A DNA stretch of 42,034 bases from Actinomycetota bacterium (GTDB lineage Bacteria > Actinomycetota > UBA4738 > HRBIN12), in contig VAYU01000069.1 in NCBI GenBank assembly GCA_005884925.1, positions 1 to 42,034 on the forward strand, in the 5' to 3' direction. Every line of letters starts with the position of its first letter. Within the stretch, counting starts at the first letter, position 1. The position numbers were made by a program, and so were the translations under genes. A model generated the notes under the pieces. The model saw nothing but the letters and a program-made list of their open reading frames with translations. It was not told the DNA's origin and made no database searches. Shown here piece by piece: positions 25,360-33,360 of the stretch.

Positions 25360-26975
25360 CGCCGGTACACCACGTCGCCGCCCACGATCGTCGCCTCCAC
25401 CGACGTCTCCAGCAGCGCCGCGGGCTCGTCGGCGAAGACGTCGCGCGACAGGACGACCAGATCGGCGAGCTTCCCAGCCTCGATCGAGCCTCGGTCGTCC
25501 TCGGCGAAGTTGGCGTACGCCGAGCCCAGCGTGGCCGCGCGGATCGCGGCCGGCAGGTCGATCGTCTCCTCCGGGGTCCACGCGTCGGACCCGTCGAGGT
25601 TGGCTCGCGTCCGAGCGGTGAAGAGCCACACGAGCGGGTCCATCTCGGCGACGTTCCAGTCCGAGGAGAAGGCGAGCGTCGCGCCGTGCTCGCTGAGCGA
25701 GCGGAACGGCCAGGCGTACCGCCACCGCTGGGGACCGACGTTCGCCCGCCAGTCCTCGACGATCTGCGGCGCGCAGTGGCGGGGCTGCATGCACGCGACC
25801 ACGCCGAGCTCCGCGAAGCGCGGCAGATCGTCCGGATGCACGCACTCGACGTGCACGATCTGATGACGGGCATCGCGCGGGCCGTTGACGCGGCGGGCGT
25901 GCTCCACCGCGTCGAGCGCCGTCCGGATCCCACGGTCGCCGGTCGCGTGCGTGAAGGTCTGGAAGCCTCGACGTTCGAGCCCGGCGATCAGCTCGGCGAA
26001 CGCGTCCGGCGGATAGAAGGTGTCGCCGGAGGTATCGGGGCGGTTCGCGTAGGGCTCCAGCATCGCCGCCGTGTGCGGCTCGATCACGTCGTCGATGTAG
26101 AGCTTGATCGGTCCCACCCGGAACCGGTCGTCGTCGTTCGCCGCCTTCGCCTCCGCGAACGCGTCGAGCTCCTCGGACGTGGTCCCCGGCGGGTGGAACA
26201 ACGCCACGATCACACGCGTGCGCATCGCGCCCTCATCGCGGGCCTTCCGGAAGAGCGGGAGGTCATCCAGCGAGTTCTGCGGCTCGACCGCCGTCGTGAT
26301 CCCGAGCTCCGCGGCCATGTCCAGGCTCCGGACGAGCCTTCCGTACATCCGGTCGGGCGCGAAGTTCGGGACCTGGGCGGCGAGGGCGGCCTGGCCGTCC
26401 CGTGAGAGGCCCATCACCGCGAAGTCGGTCACGAACCCCGTGGGCTCGCCCGAGTCCGCGTCGAGCTCCGGACGGCCGAAGGCGACGCTGGCCTCGCCGG
26501 CTCCTATGCCGAAGCGACGCATCGCCTCGCGGTTCAACCAGACGTTGTGGACGTCGTAGGAGAAGACCATCACCGCCCGCCCCGGGGCGACACCGTCGAT
26601 GTCCTCGGCCGTCGGGCGGCGCCGGTCCGGGAGCGCCGCGTAGCTCCACTCCTCCGCCACGATCCACTCCCGATCGGGATGCTCGATCGCGTATCGGTCG
26701 ATAGCCGTCCGGACGGCATCCAGCGTGGTGGCGTCGCCGAGCTGCACCGCATCGGCGTCGGCGCCGGTCCGCACGTGGTTGTGCGCATCGATGAACCCCG
26801 GGAGCACCGTGCCGCCGCCCGCGTCGAGCTCCTCGGCACGCCCACTGAGCGCGTCGCGGACCTCCCGATCCTCGCCGACGGCCGCGATCCGACCGTCTTT
26901 CACGCCCACCGCCTCGGCGGTCAGCCGCCGTTCGTCCACGGTCCACACCTTCGCGTTGCGGATCACCAGCTCCAT
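25356..26975 (-). CDS. Metal-dependent amidohydrolase (YtcJ-like)
   Basis: A 539-residue member of the amidohydrolase superfamily, a (beta/alpha)8 barrel with a two-part beta-sandwich. The first metal site is GFIDAHNHV near residue 63, then KLYIDDVIEPHT, where the carbamylated or metal-linked Lys is expected, a His in FTHATGDRG, a His in IVHVECVHPDD and the Asp in LAFSSDWNV. The N-terminal LVIRNAKVWTVDE and C-terminal GKLADLVVLSRD belong to the sandwich. YtcJ-like enzymes hydrolyse N-substituted formamides or related amides; the substrate is not known. ATG 26975 gives the standard N-terminus. It is divergent from the nucleoside hydrolase and coupled to csaA. Confidence 0.88.
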   Translation of the reverse strand: MELVIRNAKVWTVDERRLTAEAVGVKDGRIAAVGEDREVRDALSGRAEELDAGGGTVLPGFIDAHNHVRTGADADAVQLGDATTLDAVRTAIDRYAIEHPDREWIVAEEWSYAALPDRRRPTAEDIDGVAPGRAVMVFSYDVHNVWLNREAMRRFGIGAGEASVAFGRPELDADSGEPTGFVTDFAVMGLSRDGQAALAAQVPNFAPDRMYGRLVRSLDMAAELGITTAVEPQNSLDDLPLFRKARDEGAMRTRVIVALFHPPGTTSEELDAFAEAKAANDDDRFRVGPIKLYIDDVIEPHTAAMLEPYANRPDTSGDTFYPPDAFAELIAGLERRGFQTFTHATGDRGIRTALDAVEHARRVNGPRDARHQIVHVECVHPDDLPRFAELGVVACMQPRHCAPQIVEDWRANVGPQRWRYAWPFRSLSEHGATLAFSSDWNVAEMDPLVWLFTARTRANLDGSDAWTPEETIDLPAAIRAATLGSAYANFAEDDRGSIEAGKLADLVVLSRDVFADEPAALLETSVEATIVGGDVVYRR

Positions 26976-27030
26976 CGTGCGCGTAGCTGACCGGACGATC
27001 GGCGCCTCCGTCAACCCTCGTGGCGGCGGT

Positions 27031-27036
27031 TATCGT
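27031..27036 (+). promoter_or_regulatory. -10 element of the nucleoside hydrolase operon
   Basis: TATCGT ends 8 bases before ATG 27045, with no ribosome binding site; a leaderless start is likely. Confidence 0.43.
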
Positions 27037-27044
27037 TCGCCCCG

Positions 27045-28031
27045 ATGCCGACACCGCTCATCCTGGACGTCGACACCGGTGTCGACGACATGGTCGCGCT
27101 GCTGCTCGCCGTCGCGTCCCTCGAGGTCGACCTGGTCGCGGCCACGTGCGTGACCGGCAACGTCCACGTGGACACCGTGACGCGCAACACATCGTTGGTG
27201 CTCGAACTCGCCGGAGCCGGCGGCGTAGAGATCGCCCGCGGCGCGTCGGAGCCGCTGGACGGCGGCTGGGAGCCGTTCCCCGTGGTGCACGGGCCCGAGG
27301 GGTTGGGAGCGTACGTCCCCGGTCACCACGCGAAGGGCATCTCGGCTCGGAGCGCTGCGACCCTGATCGCGCAGGAGGCCGCTCGGCGGCCGGGCGAGGT
27401 GACGCTCGTCGCGACCGGACCGCTGACGAACGTGGCGCTCGCGCTCGAAGTCGAGCCGTCGCTGCCAACGCTGCTGGGCGGGTTCGCGCTGATGGGCGGC
27501 GCGTACGGGGCCGGCGGCAACGTCACCCCGCGCGCCGAGGCGAACGTCTGGATGGATCCCGGCGCGGCGGCACGGGTGTTCGAGGCGTGGTCGGGCATCA
27601 TGCCGCGGCCGCTCTGCGTCGGGCTCGACGTTACCGAACGCGTGTGGCTCACGCGCGATGACGTCGAGGCGATCTGCGCCCCGGCGCCGGGGAGCGAGCT
27701 CGCGACGTTGATCGGTCAGGCCGTCCCCTTCTACATCGACTTCTACGCCTCGACGGGTCGTTACGACGGCGCGAGCATGCACGACCCGCTGGCCGTCGCG
27801 GCCGCGATCGACCCTTCGGTCTGCGAGTGGACCGACACGCGCGTCGAGGTCGAGCTGGCGGGCAGATGGACCCGTGGCGAGACCGTGGCCGATCTCCTGA
27901 ACATCCGCCACACACGGTGGTCGGAATGGGCGAAGGAGGATAACGCGAGGGTCGCCGTGTCGGTGAACGCTCCGCGCGTCGTCGCGGAGCTGATCGAGCG
28001 GTTGCGTGGACTCGTGGCGGAGCGCGCGTGA
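27045..28031 (+). CDS. Nucleoside hydrolase (IUNH family)
   Basis: Splits ribonucleosides into ribose and base. The 328-residue protein has the calcium-binding N-terminal motif as LILDVDTGVDD (Asp8, 10, 14, 15), a variant of the usual DTDPGxDD in which Pro is replaced by Thr. Further family blocks are TLVATGPLTNVALAL, FALMGGAYGAGGNVTP and AEANVWMDP, and the late SMHDPLAVAAAID supplies the last calcium-binding Asp and a His. It is cotranscribed with a ribokinase across a GTGA junction, which suggests that the released ribose is phosphorylated at once, a nucleoside salvage or catabolic route. Confidence 0.92.
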   Translation: MPTPLILDVDTGVDDMVALLLAVASLEVDLVAATCVTGNVHVDTVTRNTSLVLELAGAGGVEIARGASEPLDGGWEPFPVVHGPEGLGAYVPGHHAKGISARSAATLIAQEAARRPGEVTLVATGPLTNVALALEVEPSLPTLLGGFALMGGAYGAGGNVTPRAEANVWMDPGAAARVFEAWSGIMPRPLCVGLDVTERVWLTRDDVEAICAPAPGSELATLIGQAVPFYIDFYASTGRYDGASMHDPLAVAAAIDPSVCEWTDTRVEVELAGRWTRGETVADLLNIRHTRWSEWAKEDNARVAVSVNAPRVVAELIERLRGLVAERA

Positions 28032-28939
28032 GCGGGACCGGCGGGCTCGTGGTCATGGGGGCGATCAACGTGGACCTGGTCGTGTCGGGCGCGGCCTTGC
28101 CGCAACCCGGCGAGACCGTGACCGACGGGGAGTTCTCGCGACACCACGGCGGCAAGGGCGGGAACCAGGCGACGGCCGCCGCCCGCGTGCTCGAGGGCGC
28201 GGGCCGCGTGGCCATGCTCGGGGCTGTCGGCGACGACGAGATGGGCCACGCGGCCCGCGCCGCCCTCGAGGCCGAGGGGATCGATGTCGCGAACGTGGCC
28301 GTGATGCCCGGAACGCCGACGGGGGTCGCCCTGATCGCGGTCGATCAGCACGGCCAGAACCAGATCTCGGTGGCGCCGGGCGCGAACCAGGACCTGGGCG
28401 ATCCGACCGATGCCCTCGCGGGTTCGCGCCCGGCGCTCGTGCTGGCGAGCTGCGAGATCGCGTTCGCCGCATTGAGCGCGGCCGCAGCATGGTGCGGGAC
28501 GAACGAGGTCGCGTTCGTGTTGAACCCGGCGCCGATCCATCCGATGCTTCGCGAGCTCCTCGAGCACGCGACGATCGTGACGCCGAACCACGGCGAGGTC
28601 TCGAAACTGGCCCCGACGAGCGGCGACGCCGTCGAGGCCGCGTACGCGCTCCGCGAACGCATGCCCGGCCTCACCGTCTTGGTCACGATGGGCGAAGCGG
28701 GCGCCTATCTCCTGGATGACGACGGCGAGACCGGGATCCCCGCGCCGAGCGTCCACGCGGTGGACTCGACCGGCGCGGGCGATTGCCTCAACGGGGTGCT
28801 CGCGGCTGGCCTGTGGGAGGGGCGGCCGATCCGCGAAGCGGCGGCGCGCGCCGTCGCCGCGGCGACGATGTCGACCGCGGTCGCCGGCGCCCGCGAAGGC
28901 ATGCCCACGCGCGAAGCCCTGGAGGAGTTCCTGGGATGA
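28028..28939 (+). CDS. rbsK: Ribokinase
   Basis: A 303-residue PfkB-fold kinase that converts ribose to ribose 5-phosphate with ATP. GAINVDLVV at the start, HGGKGGNQATAAARVLEG for the sugar pocket (GGKG.NQA) and DSTGAGDCLNGVLAAGL with the catalytic Asp are all characteristic of ribokinases rather than other PfkB kinases. The GTG start (28028) overlaps the nucleoside hydrolase stop in a GTGA junction, and its own stop overlaps the next ATG. The substrate call is helped by the neighbouring nucleoside hydrolase; deoxyribose or another pentose is possible. Confidence 0.88.
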   Translation: MSGTGGLVVMGAINVDLVVSGAALPQPGETVTDGEFSRHHGGKGGNQATAAARVLEGAGRVAMLGAVGDDEMGHAARAALEAEGIDVANVAVMPGTPTGVALIAVDQHGQNQISVAPGANQDLGDPTDALAGSRPALVLASCEIAFAALSAAAAWCGTNEVAFVLNPAPIHPMLRELLEHATIVTPNHGEVSKLAPTSGDAVEAAYALRERMPGLTVLVTMGEAGAYLLDDDGETGIPAPSVHAVDSTGAGDCLNGVLAAGLWEGRPIREAAARAVAAATMSTAVAGAREGMPTREALEEFLG

Positions 28940-29442
28940 AGTCGTTAGCGCTCGTGATGGCCGGTGGCTTGTTCGCATCGGCGTGCACACCGTCCGGAAC
29001 GAGCCTTCCTGCCGGTTCCACATCGAGCCACCCGAAACCGACGAGTGGCGCGACGGGGTTATCGCTCGTCAGCTTCTCCCCTCGCGCGCATTGTCACCCC
29101 GCTCGTCCTACCGGTACTTCCCCGAACGGACTGGTCGAGGTACGGGGGATCGCCCGAGACGGACAGCTCTGGGCGCTCGTGTTCGATCGAGTCCCTGTAC
29201 CCATCAGGCGGAAGGTGAAGATCGCTTGGCGCATGACCGGCGCAGGTCCCCTGCGACTGCTCGCGCTCGGGGAGCACGAACAGGTGGTCCGGCCGCATGA
29301 GCTCGTCGAACACGGTGGGTCGAACTGGGATCGGCCCGGCGACGAGTGGGGAGGCTTCTTCGTGTTCCCGTCGGCTGGATGCTGGGATATCCAGGCCCGG
29401 CGCGGATCGGTCACAGGCGATGTTTGGCTCATGGGCCGATAG
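28936..29442 (+). CDS. Predicted lipoprotein of unknown function
   Basis: A 168-residue exported protein. MKSLALVMAGGLFASAC ends in a good lipobox (FASAC, Cys17), so it is probably anchored to the outer face of the membrane. A Ser/Thr/Pro-rich linker (about 18-40) precedes a beta-rich domain with EVRGIARDGQLWALVF, KIAWRMTGAGP and a closing SAGCWDIQARRGSVTGDVW. Such small extracellular domains occur in many actinobacteria without known role. The start overlaps the ribokinase stop in an ATGA junction, so it belongs to the nucleoside operon, although a solute-binding role is unlikely at this size. Confidence 0.78.
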   Translation: MKSLALVMAGGLFASACTPSGTSLPAGSTSSHPKPTSGATGLSLVSFSPRAHCHPARPTGTSPNGLVEVRGIARDGQLWALVFDRVPVPIRRKVKIAWRMTGAGPLRLLALGEHEQVVRPHELVEHGGSNWDRPGDEWGGFFVFPSAGCWDIQARRGSVTGDVWLMGR

Positions 29443-29466
29443 GGAGGGGACCTTGAGGCGCCGGTA

Positions 29467-31920
29467 TCAGGCCGGGACGTAGAACGGCTTCGAGGAGATC
29501 GTCGCCGGCACCTTCCGGTTGCGGATCTCGACAAAGACCGGTGCGTCCGGCGACACCTCCCCGTGCACCCACGCGAGTCCGACCGCGCTTCCGAGCGTGT
29601 GTCCGTAGGCCCCGCTCGTCACGTGCCCGACCCGCTCGTCGGCCGACAACACGGACTCCGCGTGCCAGAGCATCGGGCTCGGATCGTCCAGCTTCACCGA
29701 CAGCAACCGGCGCTCCCGGGGACCGTCCTTGCGCTCGCGGAGCGCTTCGCATCCGACGAACTCCGTGGCGAGGTTCACGGCGAAGCCGAGCCCCACCGAG
29801 TACGGATCGTCCAGGGTCCCCATGTCATGGCCCCACGACCGGAACCCGCGTTCCAACCGGAGTCCGTCGAACGCGAACCCGCCGGCGTGGCGGAGGTCGA
29901 AGTCCTTGCCGGCCTCCACGACCCGCTCGTACAGATCCACGACGAACTCGGTCGGCACGTACAGCTCCCATCCGAGCTCGCCGGTGTAGGAGACGCGAAG
30001 GGCCCACGGCTGCGCCCATCCCGCTTCGATCCGTCGCGCCGACAGGAACGGGAAGGCGTCGTCGGACAGATCGGCATCGGTCAGGCGCTGCAGCAGCTCC
30101 CGTGAGCGCGGCCCGGCCAGGTGCAACACTGCGAACGCGCTCGTCACGTCGGTGACGGTGGCGCCGGACGGCAGCCCAGTCCGCAAGAGCGCCTCCGTGC
30201 GTCGTTGGTAGGCCGTCGGCGCGACGACGAGGAAGATCTGCTCCGCGAGCCGCGTCACGGTCGGATCCATCTCGATGCCGCCGCGGTCGTTGCACAGGAG
30301 CGTGTAGACGACCCGGCCGACCTCGACGTCGACATCGGACGCGCAGAGCCACTGCAACCCCGACAACGCGCCGGGGCCCTGCACGAGGAACTTCGAATAG
30401 GTCGTCAGGTCGAAGAGCGCCACGCCTCGGCGGGCGGCGGCCATCTCCTCACCGACCGGCCCGAACCACGACGGCCGCTCGAAGTCGTAGCGCCATGGGG
30501 GTTCCTCCGTCGCTCCAGGCTGGAACCACGCGGGCCTTTCCCAACCTGCGGCTTCGCCGAAAGCCGCGCCGGCGGCGCGGAACCGACCCTCGAGCGGCAA
30601 GCGACGGATGCCTCGTCCGGACGATGGCTGCAACAAAGGCCAGTGCATCGCGTATAGGCGCCCGAGGGTCTCGGACGTCTTCTCGTGCAGCCATCCGCGG
30701 TTGTTGGCCCACCGCCCGGTCCTCGCGATATCGACCTCGGTCAGATCCATCGTCGGGTGGCCCTCGACGATCCACTCGGCGAGCGCCTTGCCGGCGCCGG
30801 GGCTGTAGATGATCCCCTGCGAGTTGAACCCGGCGGCGACCCAGAGGCCCGGAGCCTCGGGGAACTCGCCCAGATGGAAATTCGCGTCGGGGGTAAAGCT
30901 CTCCGGCCCTCGCAGGTAGTGCTCGAAGCCGATGTCGCGGAGGACCGGCAGCCGTTCGCGCGCGTTGGCGAGGACCGGCTCGAAATGCTCCCAGTCCTCG
31001 CCGAACTCCACGAACCCGTCCGTGTCGATGTCGGCGGGCGCCTTCGGTTTGCCTTTCGGCTCGAAAGCGCCGACCACGAGCCGCCCGCGGTAATGGCGGA
31101 CGTAGAGGTACCCGTCCAGGTCGCGGAGGACCGGGAGCCGTTCGTCGGCCACCGGCGTCTCGTCGGTCATCACCCAGACGTGCTCCGCGGGATACAGCGA
31201 TACGGAGGCCCCGGCGAGCCGCGCGAGTTCCGAGGTCCACAGACCGGTCGAGAGCACGGCCAGCTCGCACTCGATCGTCCCGTGATCCGTGATGATGCCC
31301 GCGATCCGTCCGTCGCGATGCTCGAACCCGGTCAAGGTGACGCCGAACACGAACCTTGCTCCACGGTCCTTGGCTCCCTTCGCGAGGGATAGTGCGGCGT
31401 CGCCGGGGTTCGTGGTCGCGTCCTGCGGGAAGATCGTCGCGCCGACGAGGTCCTCGACCTCCGCTCCCGGCCAATAGTTCCGGATCTCCTGCGGCGTCAG
31501 CTCATGCGCCTCGATCCCGAAGTCCTTCGCCATCGAAAGCCCGGCACGAAGTTCCTCCATCCGGCCGCGCGTCCGCGCAACCGTGAGCGCTCCCACCCGG
31601 CGGAGACCGGTCTCGACGCCGGTCTCTGCCGGGAGCGACTCGTACAGCGGGGCGTTGACCCGGCTGAGCTCCGTGAGGGCGTGGGTCCCGCGGACCTGCG
31701 CGACGAGACCGGCGGCATGCCACGTGGTCCCGCCCGTGAGTCGCGTCCGTTCCAGGACGACGATATCGGCGATCCCGAGCTTGGTCAGGTGGTAGGCCAC
31801 CGACGAGCCGGCGACGCCGGCGCCGATCACGACGATCCTGGCGCGACCCGGTGGTTCGGAGAGTGGCTCGAGGATCGAGCTATCGAGCTCGCGGTTCGCG
31901 AGGCGCTCAGGAGCGGTCAT
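29467..31920 (-). CDS. Dimethylglycine/sarcosine dehydrogenase-like flavoprotein with GcvT domain
   Basis: An 817-residue fusion of an N-terminal FAD oxidoreductase (about 28-390) and a C-terminal GcvT/aminomethyltransferase domain that passes one-carbon units to tetrahydrofolate. The Rossmann motif is GAGVAG (33-38). LTGGTTWHAAGLV contains His68, which aligns with the His that binds FAD covalently in dimethylglycine dehydrogenase. The C-terminal part has SYTGELGWELYVP, typical of GcvT. It would oxidatively demethylate dimethylglycine, sarcosine or a similar N-methyl amine. ATG 31920 is chosen; ATG 31932 and GTG 31953 are in frame. The Rieske oxygenase gene lies 190 bases upstream on the same strand. 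Confidence 0.9.
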   Translation of the reverse strand: MTAPERLANRELDSSILEPLSEPPGRARIVVIGAGVAGSSVAYHLTKLGIADIVVLERTRLTGGTTWHAAGLVAQVRGTHALTELSRVNAPLYESLPAETGVETGLRRVGALTVARTRGRMEELRAGLSMAKDFGIEAHELTPQEIRNYWPGAEVEDLVGATIFPQDATTNPGDAALSLAKGAKDRGARFVFGVTLTGFEHRDGRIAGIITDHGTIECELAVLSTGLWTSELARLAGASVSLYPAEHVWVMTDETPVADERLPVLRDLDGYLYVRHYRGRLVVGAFEPKGKPKAPADIDTDGFVEFGEDWEHFEPVLANARERLPVLRDIGFEHYLRGPESFTPDANFHLGEFPEAPGLWVAAGFNSQGIIYSPGAGKALAEWIVEGHPTMDLTEVDIARTGRWANNRGWLHEKTSETLGRLYAMHWPLLQPSSGRGIRRLPLEGRFRAAGAAFGEAAGWERPAWFQPGATEEPPWRYDFERPSWFGPVGEEMAAARRGVALFDLTTYSKFLVQGPGALSGLQWLCASDVDVEVGRVVYTLLCNDRGGIEMDPTVTRLAEQIFLVVAPTAYQRRTEALLRTGLPSGATVTDVTSAFAVLHLAGPRSRELLQRLTDADLSDDAFPFLSARRIEAGWAQPWALRVSYTGELGWELYVPTEFVVDLYERVVEAGKDFDLRHAGGFAFDGLRLERGFRSWGHDMGTLDDPYSVGLGFAVNLATEFVGCEALRERKDGPRERRLLSVKLDDPSPMLWHAESVLSADERVGHVTSGAYGHTLGSAVGLAWVHGEVSPDAPVFVEIRNRKVPATISSKPFYVPA

Positions 31921-31953
31921 GTCCGAGAGCATGGCGCACCAACCGGTGTGCAC

Positions 31954-32096
31954 GTCAACCTCTTGCGCTGACCCCGGGGGCCCACGCGCAGGGATCTGTC
32001 AACAGGCTCCCGTCAACGTCTCGAGACATCATCGTGAAGATGTTGACAAAGCGCCGGTTTGACAAGGCCCGGGGGACGGTAACCGGTTGACAAAGG
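31954..32096. repeat. Cluster of six GTTGAC-type repeats upstream of the demethylase flavoprotein
   Basis: Three copies read GTCAAC on the plus strand (31954, 31998, 32012) and three read GTTGACAAA, GTTTGACAAG and GTTGACAAA (32042, 32058, 32086), so the two groups face each other. Two of the right-hand copies are longer repeats, CCGGTTTGACAAGG and CCGGTTGACAAAGG. They occupy the 190-base gap between the Rieske and flavoprotein genes, which contains no gene I can support. They may be regulator binding sites or stacked -35 elements. Confidence 0.5.
32075..32086. promoter_or_regulatory. GACGGTAACCGG element, copy 1
   Basis: This 12-mer recurs with one change (GATGGTAACCGG) at 33316-33327. This copy lies upstream of the flavoprotein gene, the other upstream of the Rieske gene, which suggests shared control. 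Confidence 0.35.
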
Positions 32097-32110
32097 GCGG
32101 AAACGGCGGG

Positions 32111-33265
32111 TCACCCCAGCAGCGCCCGGCCCATCTCCTTGCGGTACCGCTCGTTGAAGTCGTAGAGGAACCGGTCCTGGCGCGGGTACACGCCGGTGGT
32201 GAACGCGCGGGACCCGACGCCCGTCTGTGCGCGCTGGCACACCTCCCAGTCCTGCTTCGAGATCAGATCCCACAGCTCGACGACCGGCTCGGGTTTGAAC
32301 GCCGAAGGGTCGGCGATCGTCTCGGGCCGGAAGAGGTACTCGGACACCACCGTCGTGTGCGATGGACCCTTCGGATACCCGATGTAGTACATGACGCAGT
32401 CCGGGTGCAGGTTCAGCATCAGGTTCGGGAACTGGTACGCGCCGTAGTACATGGAGTAATCCTCCGGCTGGAGCCCCGGCAGTTTCGGGAGCTCGGACTC
32501 CCCGGTCATCGTGAAGCTGGTGGCGCCCTCGCGCATCCAGTTGCCGTCGTCGCGGGTCTCCTCGTCCCACACCTCGCCGAAACGGAACAATGGCACGACC
32601 TGCACGAGCTCGGGGTGGATCTGGGGACAGTGGAGACACTCGTTGTAGTTCTCCACGACGATCTTCCAGTTCGCCTCGACCTCGTAGACGATCCGCACGC
32701 CGACGCGCAGCTCGTCCATCTTGAAGCGGTCGAACATGTTGACGCTCTCGGCGCCCTGGCCCATCCAGTCCATCAACGGACGCGGTTCGCGCGCGAGGCT
32801 CACGAACAGGAATCCCGCGTAGCTCTCGACCGCGAACCCGTGCAGCGGGTAGTCGCTCCGATCGAAGAGCTCGCCCTCCTTCACGTTTGGCGTCCCCACC
32901 AAGCGCCCGTTCAGGTCGTACGCCCAGGCGTGGTAAGGACAGACGAACGCCTTGCGGATGTGACCGGCTGCCGGCTCGTCGTCGAGGAACTTGGTTCCGC
33001 GGTGGCTGCACACGTTGTAGAACCCGTGGAGCTCCCCCTCCTCGTTCCGCGTGATGAAGATCGACTCTCCCGCAAAGTCACGGACGATGTAGTCGCCCGA
33101 CGACGGGAGCTCCTCGGTCCGTCCGATGCAGACCCAGTCCCCCCACCAGATCCGTTCGCGTTCCTCATCGAAGGTCTCGAGGCTCGTGTAGTCGGCCCCG
33201 GACAGCGTGGGACGCGGCTTCCACGCACGTTCGTCGTACCTGATCGGCTCCTGCTCGGTCTGCAT
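32111..33265 (-). CDS. Rieske non-heme iron oxygenase, alpha subunit (GbcA-like)
   Basis: A 384-residue oxygenase. The Rieske [2Fe-2S] ligands are Cys86 and His88 (CSHRGTKF) and Cys109 and His112 (CPYHAW). The mononuclear iron site is ENYNECLHCPQIHPEL with His212 and His217; an Asp further on would complete the triad. The layout matches the glycine-betaine, choline and carnitine branch, which hydroxylates an N-methyl group that is then lost as formaldehyde. GAGGAG lies 7 bases before ATG 33265. The next gene on this strand encodes a dimethylglycine dehydrogenase-like protein, which favours a glycine betaine demethylase role. No reductase partner is in the window. Confidence 0.9.
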   Translation of the reverse strand: MQTEQEPIRYDERAWKPRPTLSGADYTSLETFDEERERIWWGDWVCIGRTEELPSSGDYIVRDFAGESIFITRNEEGELHGFYNVCSHRGTKFLDDEPAAGHIRKAFVCPYHAWAYDLNGRLVGTPNVKEGELFDRSDYPLHGFAVESYAGFLFVSLAREPRPLMDWMGQGAESVNMFDRFKMDELRVGVRIVYEVEANWKIVVENYNECLHCPQIHPELVQVVPLFRFGEVWDEETRDDGNWMREGATSFTMTGESELPKLPGLQPEDYSMYYGAYQFPNLMLNLHPDCVMYYIGYPKGPSHTTVVSEYLFRPETIADPSAFKPEPVVELWDLISKQDWEVCQRAQTGVGSRAFTTGVYPRQDRFLYDFNERYRKEMGRALLG

Positions 33266-33315
33266 GCGGGTCTCCTCGGACGGGACGCCTCAAGGATACG
33301 GACCTCGGTCCCCCG

Positions 33316-33327
33316 GATGGTAACCGG
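33316..33327. promoter_or_regulatory. GATGGTAACCGG element, copy 2
   Basis: The element matches the copy at 32075-32086 in 11 of 12 bases. It sits between the divergent Rieske and MOSC genes, 51 bases before the Rieske start. Confidence 0.35.
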
Positions 33328-33346
33328 CCCCCCCGCCGGGAGCCCG

Positions 33347-33352
33347 TACGAT
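33347..33352 (+). promoter_or_regulatory. -10 element of the MOSC gene
   Basis: TACGAT ends 8 bases before ATG 33361; no ribosome binding site is present, so a leaderless start is likely. Confidence 0.43.
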
Positions 33353-33360
33353 GGGCTCCC

